In this document: positions 41,001 to 49,534 of the stretch, piece by piece | Numbering within the stretch: position 1 is the first letter of the stretch | How the letters are laid out: each line of letters starts with the position of its first letter | Assembly (NCBI RefSeq): GCF_036240795.1 | Contig: NZ_CP108454.1 | Location: 496,001-560,000, forward strand | Direction of reading: 5' to 3' | Length of the DNA: 64,000 nt | DNA from: Streptomyces sp. NBC_01268 | GTDB taxonomy: Bacteria; Actinomycetota; Actinomycetes; Streptomycetales; Streptomycetaceae | Position numbers and translations under genes: made by a program | Notes under the pieces: generated by a model | Databases searched by the model: none | Told to the model about the DNA's origin: nothing | The model's input: only the letters and a program-made list of their open reading frames with translations

Positions 41001-41406
41001 ACTGACGACCTCCGTGGAGCGCTCGGCGGCCCTGGCCTCCGCGTCCACCAGGATCGAGACGGGCTTCACGTTCCGCTCGCGGCAGGTCGCGGCCACCACG
41101 GCGCTTCCGGTGTCCACGGTCCGCTTCGCGGCCCCCGTCGACCTCTCCTCGCGCGCCCCGGAGCGTCTGCCGGTCCTCGTCCCGGTCACCGTGCAGGGCG
41201 CGGCGGCCGGACAGAACCTCAAGTCGCTCTCGGTGTCGGTGAGTTACGACGCCGGGAAGACCTGGCAGCGCGTCGCGGTCCGGGACGGCCGGATCGCCGT
41301 GCCGAGCCCGGCGAAGGACCGCGCCGTCTCGCTGGCCGCCGAGGTCACGGACCAGCAGGGCAACACGTCGACGCTGAAGATCCACAACGCGTGGTACGGG
41401 AAGTGA
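38047..41406 (+). CDS. Secreted S8 (subtilisin-family) serine protease
   Basis: 1119-residue exported protease. Signal peptide: KRAHAFTIAAATSVALVAGM followed by Ala-rich cleavage region. A ~180-residue propeptide precedes the catalytic domain with the triad Asp232 (AVLDTGVDKTHEDL), His267 (VGHGTHVASIAAG) and Ser446 (IDGTSMATPHVAGAAAIL), plus oxyanion Asn in IAAGNEGEGG. The remaining ~600 residues are beta-rich C-terminal domains. The start is uncertain: GTG 38047 or TTG 38035, because the GGGGGAG site is awkwardly spaced for both. Likely role: extracellular protein degradation. A strong bidirectional hairpin follows the gene. Confidence 0.9.
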   Translation: MKRAHAFTIAAATSVALVAGMTGPATAIAAHATAAPDTARVGGDERIPLVTGDSVVVNAQGRMVAFEAAEGRERIPVQVQRIKGHTLVVPSDAQSLIASGRLDQRLFDLEVLTDPRLRESHRAGLKLIVQYEGGATAARAELRAAGATPSLRTFPTLNADAVRASGDDLSGVWNALTDRQRSGLRATAAGIAKVWLDGVRGARLDRSVPQIGADKAWASGYDGKGVKIAVLDTGVDKTHEDLKTQVVGEKNFSSSADAVDRVGHGTHVASIAAGTGALSGGRYKGVAPGAKVISGKVLDDQGFGDDSAVIAGMEWAAAEGADVVNLSLGSSDSPGVDPLEETVNRLSAEKGILFAIAAGNEGEGGSSTVGSPGSADAALTVGAVDKDDRLAPFSSIGPRAGDGAVKPDLTAPGVAIAAAAAAGSLIDTRPGTPHPAPGYLQIDGTSMATPHVAGAAAILKQRHPDWKAAELKGALTGSTKGGAYTAFQQGSGRVQVDKALDQSVIAEPVSLNYGTAQWPHADDRPLTKKLAYRNLGTTDVTLDLSVATVDPAGKPAPAGFFTLGASRVTVPAGGRAEVDLVADTRIGDADGTYSGYVTAAAAGQSVRTAAVAVREAESYDVTVRTIGRDGADAQNFSNTLAGVGGPAAGFYTRVDNEPGTHTIRVPKGSYTFNTAVYVDPSDYAKGTDWIAQPKLEVTGDVTLTADARTTKPVELSVPGIQTPDLAGTYYERNTESGRIGNGWVLRGFTGFRTAHLGPAVTDGSLLQTWDGHFVKDATSQYAVAFGGPVNTVATGYTKHVKADELATLKVGLGASAPGKTAVASPFAQLPGAPEGNGLYATQAAPGTRTFYVSTADGVQWLTRFGQQGPPDEWGYPAYEGSLEMTRAKRYETGRTYTETFNTGVFGPLLNEKEGVFRTAPDPATGEQQIVGALSLFADGKGHSGFSPFTSATSTLYRNGVKVAENDDPLTGSKPFTVDGADAEYRLTTSVERSAALASASTRIETGFTFRSRQVAATTALPVSTVRFAAPVDLSSRAPERLPVLVPVTVQGAAAGQNLKSLSVSVSYDAGKTWQRVAVRDGRIAVPSPAKDRAVSLAAEVTDQQGNTSTLKIHNAWYGK

Positions 41407-41465
41407 CGCTCCCGCGTCCCCTCCGACTCGCGCGCTGACCGACCGGGCCGCCGACACGGCCCGAC

Positions 41466-41497
41466 ACGGCGCCACCACCCTCGGGTGGTGGCGCCGT
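41466..41497. terminator. Bidirectional terminator hairpin
   Basis: Perfect 14-bp stem ACGGCGCCACCACC/GGTGGTGGCGCCGT with a CTCG tetraloop followed by TTCGG, between the convergent S8 protease and polyprenyl synthetase genes. Confidence 0.85.
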
Positions 41498-41541
41498 TCG
41501 GTCGCGTGGGGCCGGTCGACGGGGCGCCGCCCGGCCCGCGG

Positions 41542-42669
41542 TCACCAGGTGCGGTCGAGCAAGTGCGTGAACAGCGCGTCCAGTTCCCGCGCGGCCGCGT
41601 GCGCCAGCGGCGTGTCGCGCAGGGCGCGGCGCGCGGTGTCCAGGTGGCGGCGTGCCTCGTCGCGGGCGGCGGCACGCCCGCCGGCCTCCTCCACGAGCGC
41701 CGCGACGAGTTCGGCGGAGGCGGCGTCGACCGGCCGGGGGGACGAGAGCAGCGGGACGAGCTCGCGGGCGATCTCGCCGCCACCCGCCACGGCGACGAGG
41801 ACCGGGTACGTCTTCTTGGACCGGAGCAGGTCGGCGTGGACGGGTTTGCCGGTGACGGCGGGATCGCCCCAGATGCCGAGGACGTCGTCCACCGCCTGGA
41901 AGGCGAGGCCTAGATGGCGCCCGGCCCGGTCGAGCGCGGTCACGGTCCGCTCCGGGGCGCCGCCGAGCACCGCGCCGAGCGCGAGCGCGCACCCCAGCAG
42001 GCTCCCGGTCTTGCGCTCGGCCATGGACCGGTACTCGTCCGGTGCGACCGCGCCGGGCCCGTGCCAGGGGCGCTGCTCGAAGCGCAGGTCCTCCGCCTGC
42101 CCGGACACGAGGGCGCCGAGGGTCGCGCAGAGGCGTCGGACCGCGGCCCCCGTGTGCCGGCCCCGGGCTTCGGCCAGGACGGACACGGACTGGGCGTGGA
42201 GCGCGTCGCCCGCCAGGACGGCGGGTCCCGTCCCGTACGCCTTCCAGACGGCCGGGCGCTGCCGTCGTAAGGCGTCGGCGTCCATGATGTCGTCGTGGAG
42301 GAGGGAGAAGGTGTGGACGAGTTCGACCGCCACGGCTCCCGGGACGGCGTCGGCGGCGTCGGCACCGACGGCCTCCGCGCCCAGGACGGCGAGGGCCTGC
42401 CGCACGCCCTTGCCCTCGGATCCGCCGGGGTCCGGGGTGCCGGCCGTGTCGGCCCAGCCGAGGCCGTAGGCCGCCATCTCGCCGATCCAGGGATGCAGGC
42501 GGCCCACCGCCTCCGCCAGTGCGGGCCGGGTCAGTTCGCGGGCGCGCTCCAGGACTCCGGGCGCGGCGGGGGCGTGGCCGAGGGAGGTGCGGGGCACGGT
42601 CGGAGCCGGGGTGGCCGACGGACCCGCGGGGGTGCGGACCGGCGGGGGCGGGGTCGGGAGGGCGTTCAC
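41542..42669 (-). CDS. Polyprenyl diphosphate synthase with disordered N-terminus
   Basis: 375-residue trans-isoprenyl diphosphate synthase, building C10-C20 allylic diphosphates from IPP and DMAPP. First Asp-rich motif LLHDDIMD (Asp126, 127, 130), second motif FQAVDDVLGIWGD (DDxxG form) and SKKTYPVLVA. The first ~38 residues are Pro/Ala/Thr-rich (TPPPPVRTPAGPSATPAPT), as in polyprenyl transferases reported as family 2 encapsulin cargo, where such tails serve as loading peptides. No encapsulin shell or terpene cyclase gene is in the window. Start overlaps the TPR gene stop (ATGA). Confidence 0.87.
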   Translation of the reverse strand: MNALPTPPPPVRTPAGPSATPAPTVPRTSLGHAPAAPGVLERARELTRPALAEAVGRLHPWIGEMAAYGLGWADTAGTPDPGGSEGKGVRQALAVLGAEAVGADAADAVPGAVAVELVHTFSLLHDDIMDADALRRQRPAVWKAYGTGPAVLAGDALHAQSVSVLAEARGRHTGAAVRRLCATLGALVSGQAEDLRFEQRPWHGPGAVAPDEYRSMAERKTGSLLGCALALGAVLGGAPERTVTALDRAGRHLGLAFQAVDDVLGIWGDPAVTGKPVHADLLRSKKTYPVLVAVAGGGEIARELVPLLSSPRPVDAASAELVAALVEEAGGRAAARDEARRHLDTARRALRDTPLAHAAARELDALFTHLLDRTW

Positions 42670-43817
42670 CGCAGCGCCGCCACGTCGGCCGCGCGCAGGG
42701 CCTCCGCCCCGACGGCCGGCAGGACCGGTTCGCCGGGCACCCGTCCGTCCGCGCCGGGGTCCGGCAGCGGTCCGACCCCGAGTTCGGCGGCGGCCTTGTC
42801 CACCATGTCCCGGGCGTGCCGGAGCCCGATGCGGTCGAGCGTCGCGCGGAGTTCGGCCAGGTCCGCGGCGGTGTGCGCGGCGTCGCGGCCCAGCCGGGCC
42901 TCGGACTTGACCAGTCCCAGCCGCGACAGCGCCGTGCCGCGCGGCTCCTCCATGCCGCGGAACTCCTCCAGCGCCTGCGCGTACAGGTCGCGGGCCTCCG
43001 CGTGACGGCCCGCCCGGTAGAGCACGTTGCCGCGCATCTTGTGGTTATAGGCGAGGGCGCCCGCCAGCTCGATCTCCCGGCAGGCCTCCTCCGCCCGTGA
43101 CAGCAGGGACAGGGCCCGGTCCACGTCCCCGTCCCGTACGGACACCACGTCGGCTATGCCGCGCAGGGCCCACGCCCAGCCACGCCGGTCCTCGGCGCGG
43201 GACGCCGTCTCGGCCGCCTCCTCGAACAGGGCGAGGGCCTTGTCGAAGGAGCCGGTGTTGCGGTGCATCTGGGCTATCCCCTCCAGCGCCCACACCGTGT
43301 GCCGGGCCTCGCCGCGGCGGCGGGCCTCGGCGAGCAGCTGTTCGTGCAGACGCCCCACGGCCTCGTAGTCGCCCTGGATGCGCCCGGTCTCGGCGAGCCC
43401 GGCCAGCGAGTAGCCGCGCACGACGACGTCCCCGCCCCGCTCGCCCGCCTCGGCCGCCAGCCCCAGCAGCCGGTACGCCAGCCGGAGCGCGCCGCGCTGG
43501 CGGGCCAGCGTGCCGCCGCTCCACAGGGCCCAGGCCATCGCCCCTTCGTGCCCGGCCGTGCGGGCCGCCCGGTAGCTCGCCTTCCAGGCCCGGTCGGCGT
43601 CCTCGATCCGCCCGAGCCTGCGGCAGGCCTCGGCCACGGCCAGGCCGCAGCGCGCCACCTCGCCCAGGTCGCCGGACCGCTCCGCCGACCGGAGCTCCTC
43701 GACGCCCTTGGCGAGCACCTCGGGCAGGGAGGCGTTCACCGACAGCGACCCGAGCGCCCCCTGATACTCCGGCGCGGACGCCTTCTCCCGCGTCGCCGCG
43801 CCCACCTGACCTGCCAT
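42666..43817 (-). CDS. Tetratricopeptide-repeat protein
   Basis: 383 residues, almost entirely helical TPR-like pairs from ~45 to ~330 (for example GYSLAGLAETGRIQGDYEAV, WALEGIAQMHRNTGSFDKAL and HKMRGNVLYRAGRHAEARDL). There is no DNA-binding, catalytic or membrane segment. The sequence resembles the TPR sensor half of actinobacterial regulators but stands alone. The 4-nt coupling to the polyprenyl synthetase suggests a scaffold or regulatory partner for that enzyme; inference only. Confidence 0.8.
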   Translation of the reverse strand: MAGQVGAATREKASAPEYQGALGSLSVNASLPEVLAKGVEELRSAERSGDLGEVARCGLAVAEACRRLGRIEDADRAWKASYRAARTAGHEGAMAWALWSGGTLARQRGALRLAYRLLGLAAEAGERGGDVVVRGYSLAGLAETGRIQGDYEAVGRLHEQLLAEARRRGEARHTVWALEGIAQMHRNTGSFDKALALFEEAAETASRAEDRRGWAWALRGIADVVSVRDGDVDRALSLLSRAEEACREIELAGALAYNHKMRGNVLYRAGRHAEARDLYAQALEEFRGMEEPRGTALSRLGLVKSEARLGRDAAHTAADLAELRATLDRIGLRHARDMVDKAAAELGVGPLPDPGADGRVPGEPVLPAVGAEALRAADVAALR

Positions 43818-44046
43818 CAGACCCTCCTCAGGCCGGCTCGACGATCAAGCCGGCACGAGGATCAAGACGGCGCTCGCGCCCCGGGGTTCCGCCTCGGCCG
43901 CAAAGATCCCTCTCGGTAGGGGCGCCGGGTCATCCTCAAGTGCTACGCGGGCGTCGGCCGGTCCTCAACAAGAGGGACGACGGCGCCCGGTGGGAGGTGT
44001 CACGGAGCACGGCCCGGCCGACGGCGGGGCTCGTCCCCGAGCTCCC

Positions 44047-45015
44047 CTACGGGCCGGTGCCCACGGCCAGCAGCGTCCCGAGCGGCGTCCGCTCGTGCGT
44101 CACCGACCGTCCGGTGCGCCGCGTCGTCACCAGCCCCGCCCCGCGCAGCGCCGCCGCGTGGGCGGACGCCGTCGCGTTGCTGACGCGCAGGGCGCGGGCC
44201 AGGTCCGTCGTGGTGTGGGGTGCGGCGAGGAGGCGTAGGAGTTCGGCGCGGGTGCGGCCGAGGACGGGCGCCAGCGACCCGTCGTGCGGCGCCGGCCCTT
44301 CCGGTACGGGCGGGCGGCCGGGGCCCGCCGGGTAGGTGAGCACCACCGGGCGGCCGGGGAGGTCCCGGAGCAGCGGGCCCGCCGGGTGGTGGAAGGTCGG
44401 CAGCAGGACGAGGCCCCGGCCGGCGAGGCGCACGTCGCGCTCCTGGGCGCCCGGCCACTCCCACACGCCCTCGTGGAACCGGCTGCCCGGGGCGAGGACG
44501 ACCAGCGCGGCGGCCACACCGTGTGCGGCGACGGCCAGCGCGTGGCGGGTGAACTCGTCGCGGTGCAGGTCCTGCACGACGGACCACACCGGGGCCAGCA
44601 CCGTCTCGTAGGCGGCGTGCTGGGCCCGGCGCACGGTGCGCCAGGCCGCCTCCTCGCCCGCGTGCAGGCCGCGGACCCAGCCGGGCGCGGGCGCCGCCCC
44701 GTACACCCGCTCCAGTTCCGAGCGGACGGTGTCGGGGCTCGTCGAGCGGATGCGGGCGAAGCCGTCGGCGAGCGTGTCGCCCTCGACGCCGAGGTCGAGG
44801 AAGGTGGGCGGGCGGCCCGCCGGGACGAGGTCGGCGAGCGGTTCGGAGGCGGCCGGCAGGGCGCGGAGCACACGGCCGCGCCACGGCCCGAACAGCGGCG
44901 CGCCCCGGGGTGCGACGGCCGTCGTCAGCGCCGCGTGCAGCTCCTGCAGCGGAGCCGGACGGGCCGCGAAGCGGACCCCCGCGACGTCGTCCGCCGTGAA
45001 GTGGATCCGCAGCAC
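44047..45015 (-). CDS. ArsR-like winged-helix regulator with long N-terminal domain
   Basis: 322-residue protein with the DNA-binding domain at the C-terminus: LGRTRAELLRLLAAPHTTTD, LARALRVSNATASAHAAALR, then GAGLVTTRRTGRSVTHERTP, an ArsR-type winged helix. The N-terminal ~230 residues (from LRIHFTADDVAGVRFAARPA) form the conserved ligand domain seen in this actinobacterial subgroup. No cysteine metal-binding motif is present. GTG at 45015 has GAGGAG eight nucleotides upstream. It is divergent to the PAF-acetylhydrolase-like gene with 85 bp between, a likely regulatory target. Confidence 0.83.
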   Translation of the reverse strand: MLRIHFTADDVAGVRFAARPAPLQELHAALTTAVAPRGAPLFGPWRGRVLRALPAASEPLADLVPAGRPPTFLDLGVEGDTLADGFARIRSTSPDTVRSELERVYGAAPAPGWVRGLHAGEEAAWRTVRRAQHAAYETVLAPVWSVVQDLHRDEFTRHALAVAAHGVAAALVVLAPGSRFHEGVWEWPGAQERDVRLAGRGLVLLPTFHHPAGPLLRDLPGRPVVLTYPAGPGRPPVPEGPAPHDGSLAPVLGRTRAELLRLLAAPHTTTDLARALRVSNATASAHAAALRGAGLVTTRRTGRSVTHERTPLGTLLAVGTGP

Positions 45016-45100
45016 CCGCACGACTCCTCGCTCGACACCAGCCTTTCGGTCAGGGCCTGAACCTTCGCACGGACCCCCGTCCCGCCCCAAGGATGCCGTC

Positions 45101-46219
45101 ATGACGACGAACCACGCCATCAGCCGCCGCACCCTGGTCAGGGGCGCGCTGCTCGGCTCCGCGACCGCGCTCCTCGCCCCGGCGGGCGCGGCGCCCGCCG
45201 GGGCCTCGACCGCCGGGCCCGCCGGGGTGCCGCTCCGGCTTCCGGCGCCGACCGGGCCGCACCCCGTCGGCCTGCGCACCGTCCATCTGACCGACCCCTC
45301 CCGTACCGACCCGTGGGTGGGCGGGGTGCGGGAGGTGATGCTCACGGTCCTGTATCCGGCCCGTACCGTACGGGGCTGCCCGCGCGCCCCGCAGCTCTCC
45401 CCCACCGCCGCCGGGATCTTCGCCGACTACGCCCCGCTCGTGCACCCCGGGTTGCCCGAGCCGGGAGAGGTCGACTGGGGCGCGGTCCTCACCCACGGGC
45501 ACGTCGACGCCCCGCCGCTGCCGGGCCGGCGGCCGGTGCTGCTGTACAGCCCGGGCGGCGGCGACTCCCGCACGCTCGGCACCAGCCTCGCCGAGGACCT
45601 TGCGAGCCACGGCCGGGTCGTCGTCCTCGTCGACCATCCCGGGGACGCGACGCAGGTGGAGCTGCCGGGCGGGATGCGGACCACCGTCCTGTTCGGGCCG
45701 CCGGACCCCGCGACCTTCCGTACGATGGTCGACACCCGCGTCGCGGATCTCCGCTTCGTCCTCGACCGGCTCGGCGACCTGCCGACGGCCTCCGTGACGG
45801 ACCCGCGACGGCTCGGGGCCTACGGACACTCGGCCGGCGGCACCGCCGCCGTGTACGCGGCGCACGACGACGCGCGGATCCGCGCGGTGGCGAATCTGGA
45901 GGGCTATCTCGACCTGCGCCCCCTCGACGGCCCGGACCCCTTCGGCCGGCCCCTGCTGCTCTTCCGCAGCGAGGGATTCGAGGGTGCCGCGCGCATCGAC
46001 AGCTCCTGGGCCGGCCTGCGCGCCCACCGCGCCGTGCTCCGCCGCGGCGGTCACGGAGCGTTCACCGACTACGGGGCCCTCGTCCCGCAGCTCCACGCCG
46101 CCGGGCTGGTGACGGACGCCGCGCGGGCGGCCCTGGTCGGCACGGGCGACCCGGCACCGACCAGGGCGGCTCTCCGGCACCGGGTCGGGGACTTCTTCGA
46201 GCGGAGCTTTCGCTCGTGA
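45101..46219 (+). CDS. Tat-exported PAF-acetylhydrolase-like lipase
   Basis: 372-residue alpha/beta-hydrolase with a twin-arginine signal (ISRRTLVRGALLGSATALLA). The body shows REVMLTVLYPA, RRPVLLYSPGGGDSRTLGTS (oxyanion loop), the nucleophile elbow GAYGHSAGGTAA, and the His region RRGGHGAFTDYG. The pattern matches the platelet-activating-factor acetylhydrolase/plasma-type lipase family that cleaves short or oxidised acyl chains from phospholipids and other esters. It acts outside the membrane. It is probably controlled by the divergent ArsR-like protein. Confidence 0.83.
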   Translation: MTTNHAISRRTLVRGALLGSATALLAPAGAAPAGASTAGPAGVPLRLPAPTGPHPVGLRTVHLTDPSRTDPWVGGVREVMLTVLYPARTVRGCPRAPQLSPTAAGIFADYAPLVHPGLPEPGEVDWGAVLTHGHVDAPPLPGRRPVLLYSPGGGDSRTLGTSLAEDLASHGRVVVLVDHPGDATQVELPGGMRTTVLFGPPDPATFRTMVDTRVADLRFVLDRLGDLPTASVTDPRRLGAYGHSAGGTAAVYAAHDDARIRAVANLEGYLDLRPLDGPDPFGRPLLLFRSEGFEGAARIDSSWAGLRAHRAVLRRGGHGAFTDYGALVPQLHAAGLVTDAARAALVGTGDPAPTRAALRHRVGDFFERSFRS

Positions 46220-46246
46220 CGACGGGACACCGGGCCGGACGACGTA

Positions 46247-46286
46247 CCGCCGCCGCGGGCCGGAAGGATCCGGTCCGCGGCGGCGG
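46247..46286. terminator. GC hairpin between convergent lipase and lipid-kinase genes
   Basis: 17-bp stem (CCGCCGCCGCGGGCCGG against its complement with one G-T wobble) and loop AAGGAT, lying between the stops at 46219 and 46305. Confidence 0.8.
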
Positions 46287-46304
46287 CGGGGGTCGTCCGG
46301 TGGG

Positions 46305-47186
46305 TCAGGCCAGGACCTTGAGGGCGGCGGGGCGGACCCGGAGGGTGACCGGGAGGGTCGCGTCGACCTCGCCGTCGGCGCCGTACGGGAGGGGGCGGTC
46401 GGCCTCGATCCGGATCTCCTTGCCCCGCAGGATCTCGACCTCGGGGCGCTGCACGTGGGCCCCGGTCTTGAGCTCGTTCATCAGGGTGAAGAAGAGGTGC
46501 TTCGGCGCCTGCTTGATGACGACGACGTCGAGCAGTCCGTCGTCGACGCGGGCACCCGGCGCGACCTTCCGGCCGAATCCGTAGAAGCCGGAGTTGGCCG
46601 CGACCACCGTGTAGCCGGTGCGTTCGTGGCGTGTGCCGTCGATCGTGATCCGGTACGCGGCGGGCTTCCAGGCGAGGACCGCCCGCAGGCCGCCCGCGTA
46701 GTACGACGCGGCGCCGCGCAGGACGCGGGAGGCGTTGGCGTGGCGGTTGGCCACCGCGTCGACGCCCGCGTACACGCTGCCGAGGATGCAGGTCCGCGCG
46801 TGCCGGGCGGACTCGACCTCGATGGTGTCGACGGCCCGCGGCTCGCTGTGGAGCAGGACCTCGGCGAGGCCCGGGGCGTCGGTGGGGAGCTCCAGGGCCC
46901 GGGCGAAGTCGTTGCCGCGCCCCGCCGGGACGAGGCCGAAGACCGTGTCGGTGCCGCTGAGCGCGCCGCCGACGGTGCCGGCCATGCCGTCACCGCCGAC
47001 GGCGAGCACGACGTGCCCCTTCGCGCCCGCCTCCCTGGCGAGTTCCCGGGCGTGCTCCAGGCTGCGGCTGTAGACGGTGTCGAGTTCCGCCCCCGCCTCC
47101 CTCAGCAGCCGGGCCAGCGGGAGGAGGCTCGCCGTGCCGCTGGAACCCCCTGCGGTGGGGTTGACGACGGCGGTGAACTGTCGCAT
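46305..47186 (-). CDS. Diacylglycerol/lipid kinase (YegS/Rv2252/BmrU type)
   Basis: 293-residue soluble lipid kinase. Phosphate-loop region RQFTAVVNPTAGGSSGTASL, the nucleotide-binding GGDGMAGTVGGAL (GGDGT-like), and FGLVPAGRGNDFARALELP, all hallmarks of the DAGK catalytic domain. The C-terminal beta-domain has DGLLDVVVIKQAPKHLFF and PYGADGEVDATLP. It phosphorylates diacylglycerol or a related lipid alcohol. It is transcribed with the alkyl-DHAP-synthase-like gene (78-bp gap) and belongs to the glycerolipid block. Confidence 0.9.
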   Translation of the reverse strand: MRQFTAVVNPTAGGSSGTASLLPLARLLREAGAELDTVYSRSLEHARELAREAGAKGHVVLAVGGDGMAGTVGGALSGTDTVFGLVPAGRGNDFARALELPTDAPGLAEVLLHSEPRAVDTIEVESARHARTCILGSVYAGVDAVANRHANASRVLRGAASYYAGGLRAVLAWKPAAYRITIDGTRHERTGYTVVAANSGFYGFGRKVAPGARVDDGLLDVVVIKQAPKHLFFTLMNELKTGAHVQRPEVEILRGKEIRIEADRPLPYGADGEVDATLPVTLRVRPAALKVLA

Positions 47187-47264
47187 GGATCTGGCCTCCG
47201 GGCGGCAGGAGAAGGGTCGGGAGGAGGGAGCGGAAGGAGCGGCGGAAGGAGCGGGCCGCCGGAT

Positions 47265-48860
47265 TCAGCGGATCGGGATCAGGACCCCGGGGCTCAGCAC
47301 GCCGGACGGGTCGACCTCGGCCTTGACCGCCTGCAGCATGCGGATGCCGAGGGGGCCGATCTCGCGGGCGTACCAGTCGCGGTGGTCGGTGCCGACGCCG
47401 TGGTGGTGGCTGATGGTGCCGCCCGCCGCCAGGATCGCGTCGTTGGCCGCCCGCTTCACCGGCGCCCAGTGCGCGACGGGGTCCTCGCCCTGTGCGGAGA
47501 CGACCGTGAAGTAGAGCGAGGCGCCGTTCTCGTAGGTGTGCGAGATGTGGCACATGACGAGCGGCGGGGTGCCGGCCTCGGTGAGGGTCCGCGTCAGGGC
47601 GTCGCGGACCGCCGCGTACAGGCCGGGGATCGCGGACCAGAAGGCCGCCGTCTCCAGCGTCTCGGCGAACGCGCCGGCGTCGAGCAGCGCGTCCCGCAGG
47701 TAGGGCGCGTTGTAGCGGCCGTGCTCCCACTTGTCGCCGGGCTCCTCGCCGACGAACTCGCCGTCGCAGGCGAGGAGGAGCTCGCGGACCGCGGCGCGGC
47801 GGGCGGCCGTCTCCTCGTCCGTGCCCTCGAAGCCGACGATGGCCATGCAGCCCGGGTTCTCCGGGAGGGCGGAGCTGCCGATGGCGTCGGGCTGCGCGAG
47901 GCCGATGAAGGTCTCCGACTCGTCGGACAGGCGCAGCACGGTGGGTCGCGGGCCGTCCTGGGCGACACGGCGCAGGGCCGCCGTGCCCGCCTCGAAGGAG
48001 GCGAAGCGCCAGCCCTCGTAGACCCGCGTGCGCGGCAGCGGCCGGATGCGCACGGTGACCGCGGTGATCACGCCGAGGGCGCCCTCGGAGCCGAGGAGCA
48101 GCTGGCGCAGGTCGGGGCCGGCGGCCGAGCGGGGCGCCCGGCCGGTCTCCAGGGTGCCTTCGGGGGTGGCGACGGTCAGGCCGAGGACCATCTCGTCGAA
48201 GCGGCCGTAGCCGGACGAGGCCTGGCCGCTGGAGCGGGCCGCGGCGAAGCCGCCGACGGACGCCCACTCGAACGACTGCGGGAAGTGCCCGAGCGTCCAG
48301 CCCTGTTCGTTGAGCAGTTCCTCGCACCGGGGGCCGCGCAGGCCGGGCTGCAGCGTCGCGGTGCGCGACACCTCGTCCACGGCGAGGAGCCGGTCGAGCC
48401 GGCGCAGGTCCAGGGCGACGAAGGGCCGCCCGGTGGTGGGCGCGAGGCCGCCGACGACGGAGGTGCCGCCGCCGAACGGGACGGCGGACAGGCCGTGTTC
48501 GGCGCAGGCGCGCAGCACGGCGAGGACCTCGTCGTGGCTGCCGGGGAGCACGACGGCGGCCGGGATGTCGTCGACCTCGCCGGCGCGGATGCGCAGCAGG
48601 TCGGGGGTGGACTTGCCGCGGGTGTGCCGGATGCGGCTCTCGGCGTCGTCCCGTACGCCGTCCGGTGCGGCGACGGCGGCGCGCAGCGCGCCGTTCGCCT
48701 CGTCGGTCAGGGCCGGGGCGGGCGCCTCGATCTGGGCGAGGGCGGACGGGCCGCTCTCGCGCGGGGTGACGCCGAGCAGGTCCCGCAGCAGGCCGGTGAC
48801 CGACTCGGGCAGGGGCGCCGCCTTGGCCGGGTCGCCCCAGCCGCTCCACAACATGTCCAC
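47265..48860 (-). CDS. FAD-binding oxidase, alkyldihydroxyacetone-phosphate-synthase-like
   Basis: 531-residue flavoprotein of the VAO/PCMH fold. FAD-binding half: AVVLPGSHDEVLAVLRACAE, SAVPFGGGTSVVGGLAP, and LGHFPQSFEWASVGGFAAAR with SSGQASSGYGRFDEMVLGL. C-terminal: AAGGTISHHHGVGTDHRDWY, which is the HHH-x-x-G motif of alkyl-DHAP synthases, and DPSGVLSPGVLIP. In eukaryotes and some bacteria this enzyme makes the ether bond of ether lipids. MDMLW at 48860 is used; the ATG two codons later is also possible. It is divergent to a TetR-glpD operon, with 74 bp between. Confidence 0.87.
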   Translation of the reverse strand: MDMLWSGWGDPAKAAPLPESVTGLLRDLLGVTPRESGPSALAQIEAPAPALTDEANGALRAAVAAPDGVRDDAESRIRHTRGKSTPDLLRIRAGEVDDIPAAVVLPGSHDEVLAVLRACAEHGLSAVPFGGGTSVVGGLAPTTGRPFVALDLRRLDRLLAVDEVSRTATLQPGLRGPRCEELLNEQGWTLGHFPQSFEWASVGGFAAARSSGQASSGYGRFDEMVLGLTVATPEGTLETGRAPRSAAGPDLRQLLLGSEGALGVITAVTVRIRPLPRTRVYEGWRFASFEAGTAALRRVAQDGPRPTVLRLSDESETFIGLAQPDAIGSSALPENPGCMAIVGFEGTDEETAARRAAVRELLLACDGEFVGEEPGDKWEHGRYNAPYLRDALLDAGAFAETLETAAFWSAIPGLYAAVRDALTRTLTEAGTPPLVMCHISHTYENGASLYFTVVSAQGEDPVAHWAPVKRAANDAILAAGGTISHHHGVGTDHRDWYAREIGPLGIRMLQAVKAEVDPSGVLSPGVLIPIR

Positions 48861-48934
48861 TTCGAGAGGTTCCTCACGGTTTGTTTCACGGACGGCGCTG
48901 CCGAACGGCCTGCGCTGGCATTACACTGTGACAG

Positions 48935-49534
48935 ATGACGCCCATTCGTCACAACCATGCGGACGCAGATCCCGTGCTCGACGCCGCACGCGACTGCGTG
49001 CTCGCCGTCGGCGTACGCCGGACGACCCTCACCGACGTCGCCCGGCGGGCCGGCGTGTCCCGGATGACGCTCTACCGGCGCTGGCCCGATGTGCGCAGCC
49101 TCGTCGGCGACCTGATGACCCGTGAGTGGATCGCCGTCGCCGCCGGGGCCATGCCGCCCTCCGACGACGACCGGCCCGAGCGGGAGCGGATCGTCGAGGG
49201 ACTGGTCGAGGGGGCCGCCGCCTTCCGGGCCCACCCGCTGTTCCACAAGATCCTCGACGTCGACCCCGAGCTGCTGCTGCCGTACGTCCTCGACCGCCGG
49301 GGCGCCAGCCAGGACGCCCTGCTCGGACTCCTCCACACGGCACTGGAGGACGGGCACGAGGACGGCTCGGTGCGGCGCGTACGGCCGGACCTGCAGGCCC
49401 GCTCCCTGCTGCTCGTCGTCCAGTCCTTCACGCTGTCGATGCGCACCATGACCGACGAGACCGATCCCGAACTGAGCGAAGCCGCCTTCCTCGGAGAGCT
49501 GCGCACCCTGCTGGAGAGGACCCTCACCCCATGA
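48935..49534 (+). CDS. TetR-family regulator of the glycerolipid block
   Basis: 199-residue repressor. HTH: LDAARDCVLAVGVRRTTLTD, VARRAGVSRMTLYRRWPDV. C-terminal ligand domain helical (LVEGAAAFRAHPLFHKILDV). Its stop overlaps the glpD start by 4 nt (ATGA). A 74-bp region separates it from the divergent flavoprotein gene and contains TTTGTTTCAC and TTACACTGTGAC elements; the latter (48918-48932) is partly symmetric and could be its operator. Confidence 0.88.
   Translation: MTPIRHNHADADPVLDAARDCVLAVGVRRTTLTDVARRAGVSRMTLYRRWPDVRSLVGDLMTREWIAVAAGAMPPSDDDRPERERIVEGLVEGAAAFRAHPLFHKILDVDPELLLPYVLDRRGASQDALLGLLHTALEDGHEDGSVRRVRPDLQARSLLLVVQSFTLSMRTMTDETDPELSEAAFLGELRTLLERTLTP

Noticed and set aside
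38011..41478. 1155-codon open frame antisense to the S8 protease
   Set aside because: Shadow of third-position GC bias; the plus strand carries the full catalytic triad and a signal peptide.
41542..42669. Encapsulin nanocompartment locus
   Set aside because: Only the cargo-like N-terminal tail is present; no shell protein or terpene cyclase gene is found in the window.
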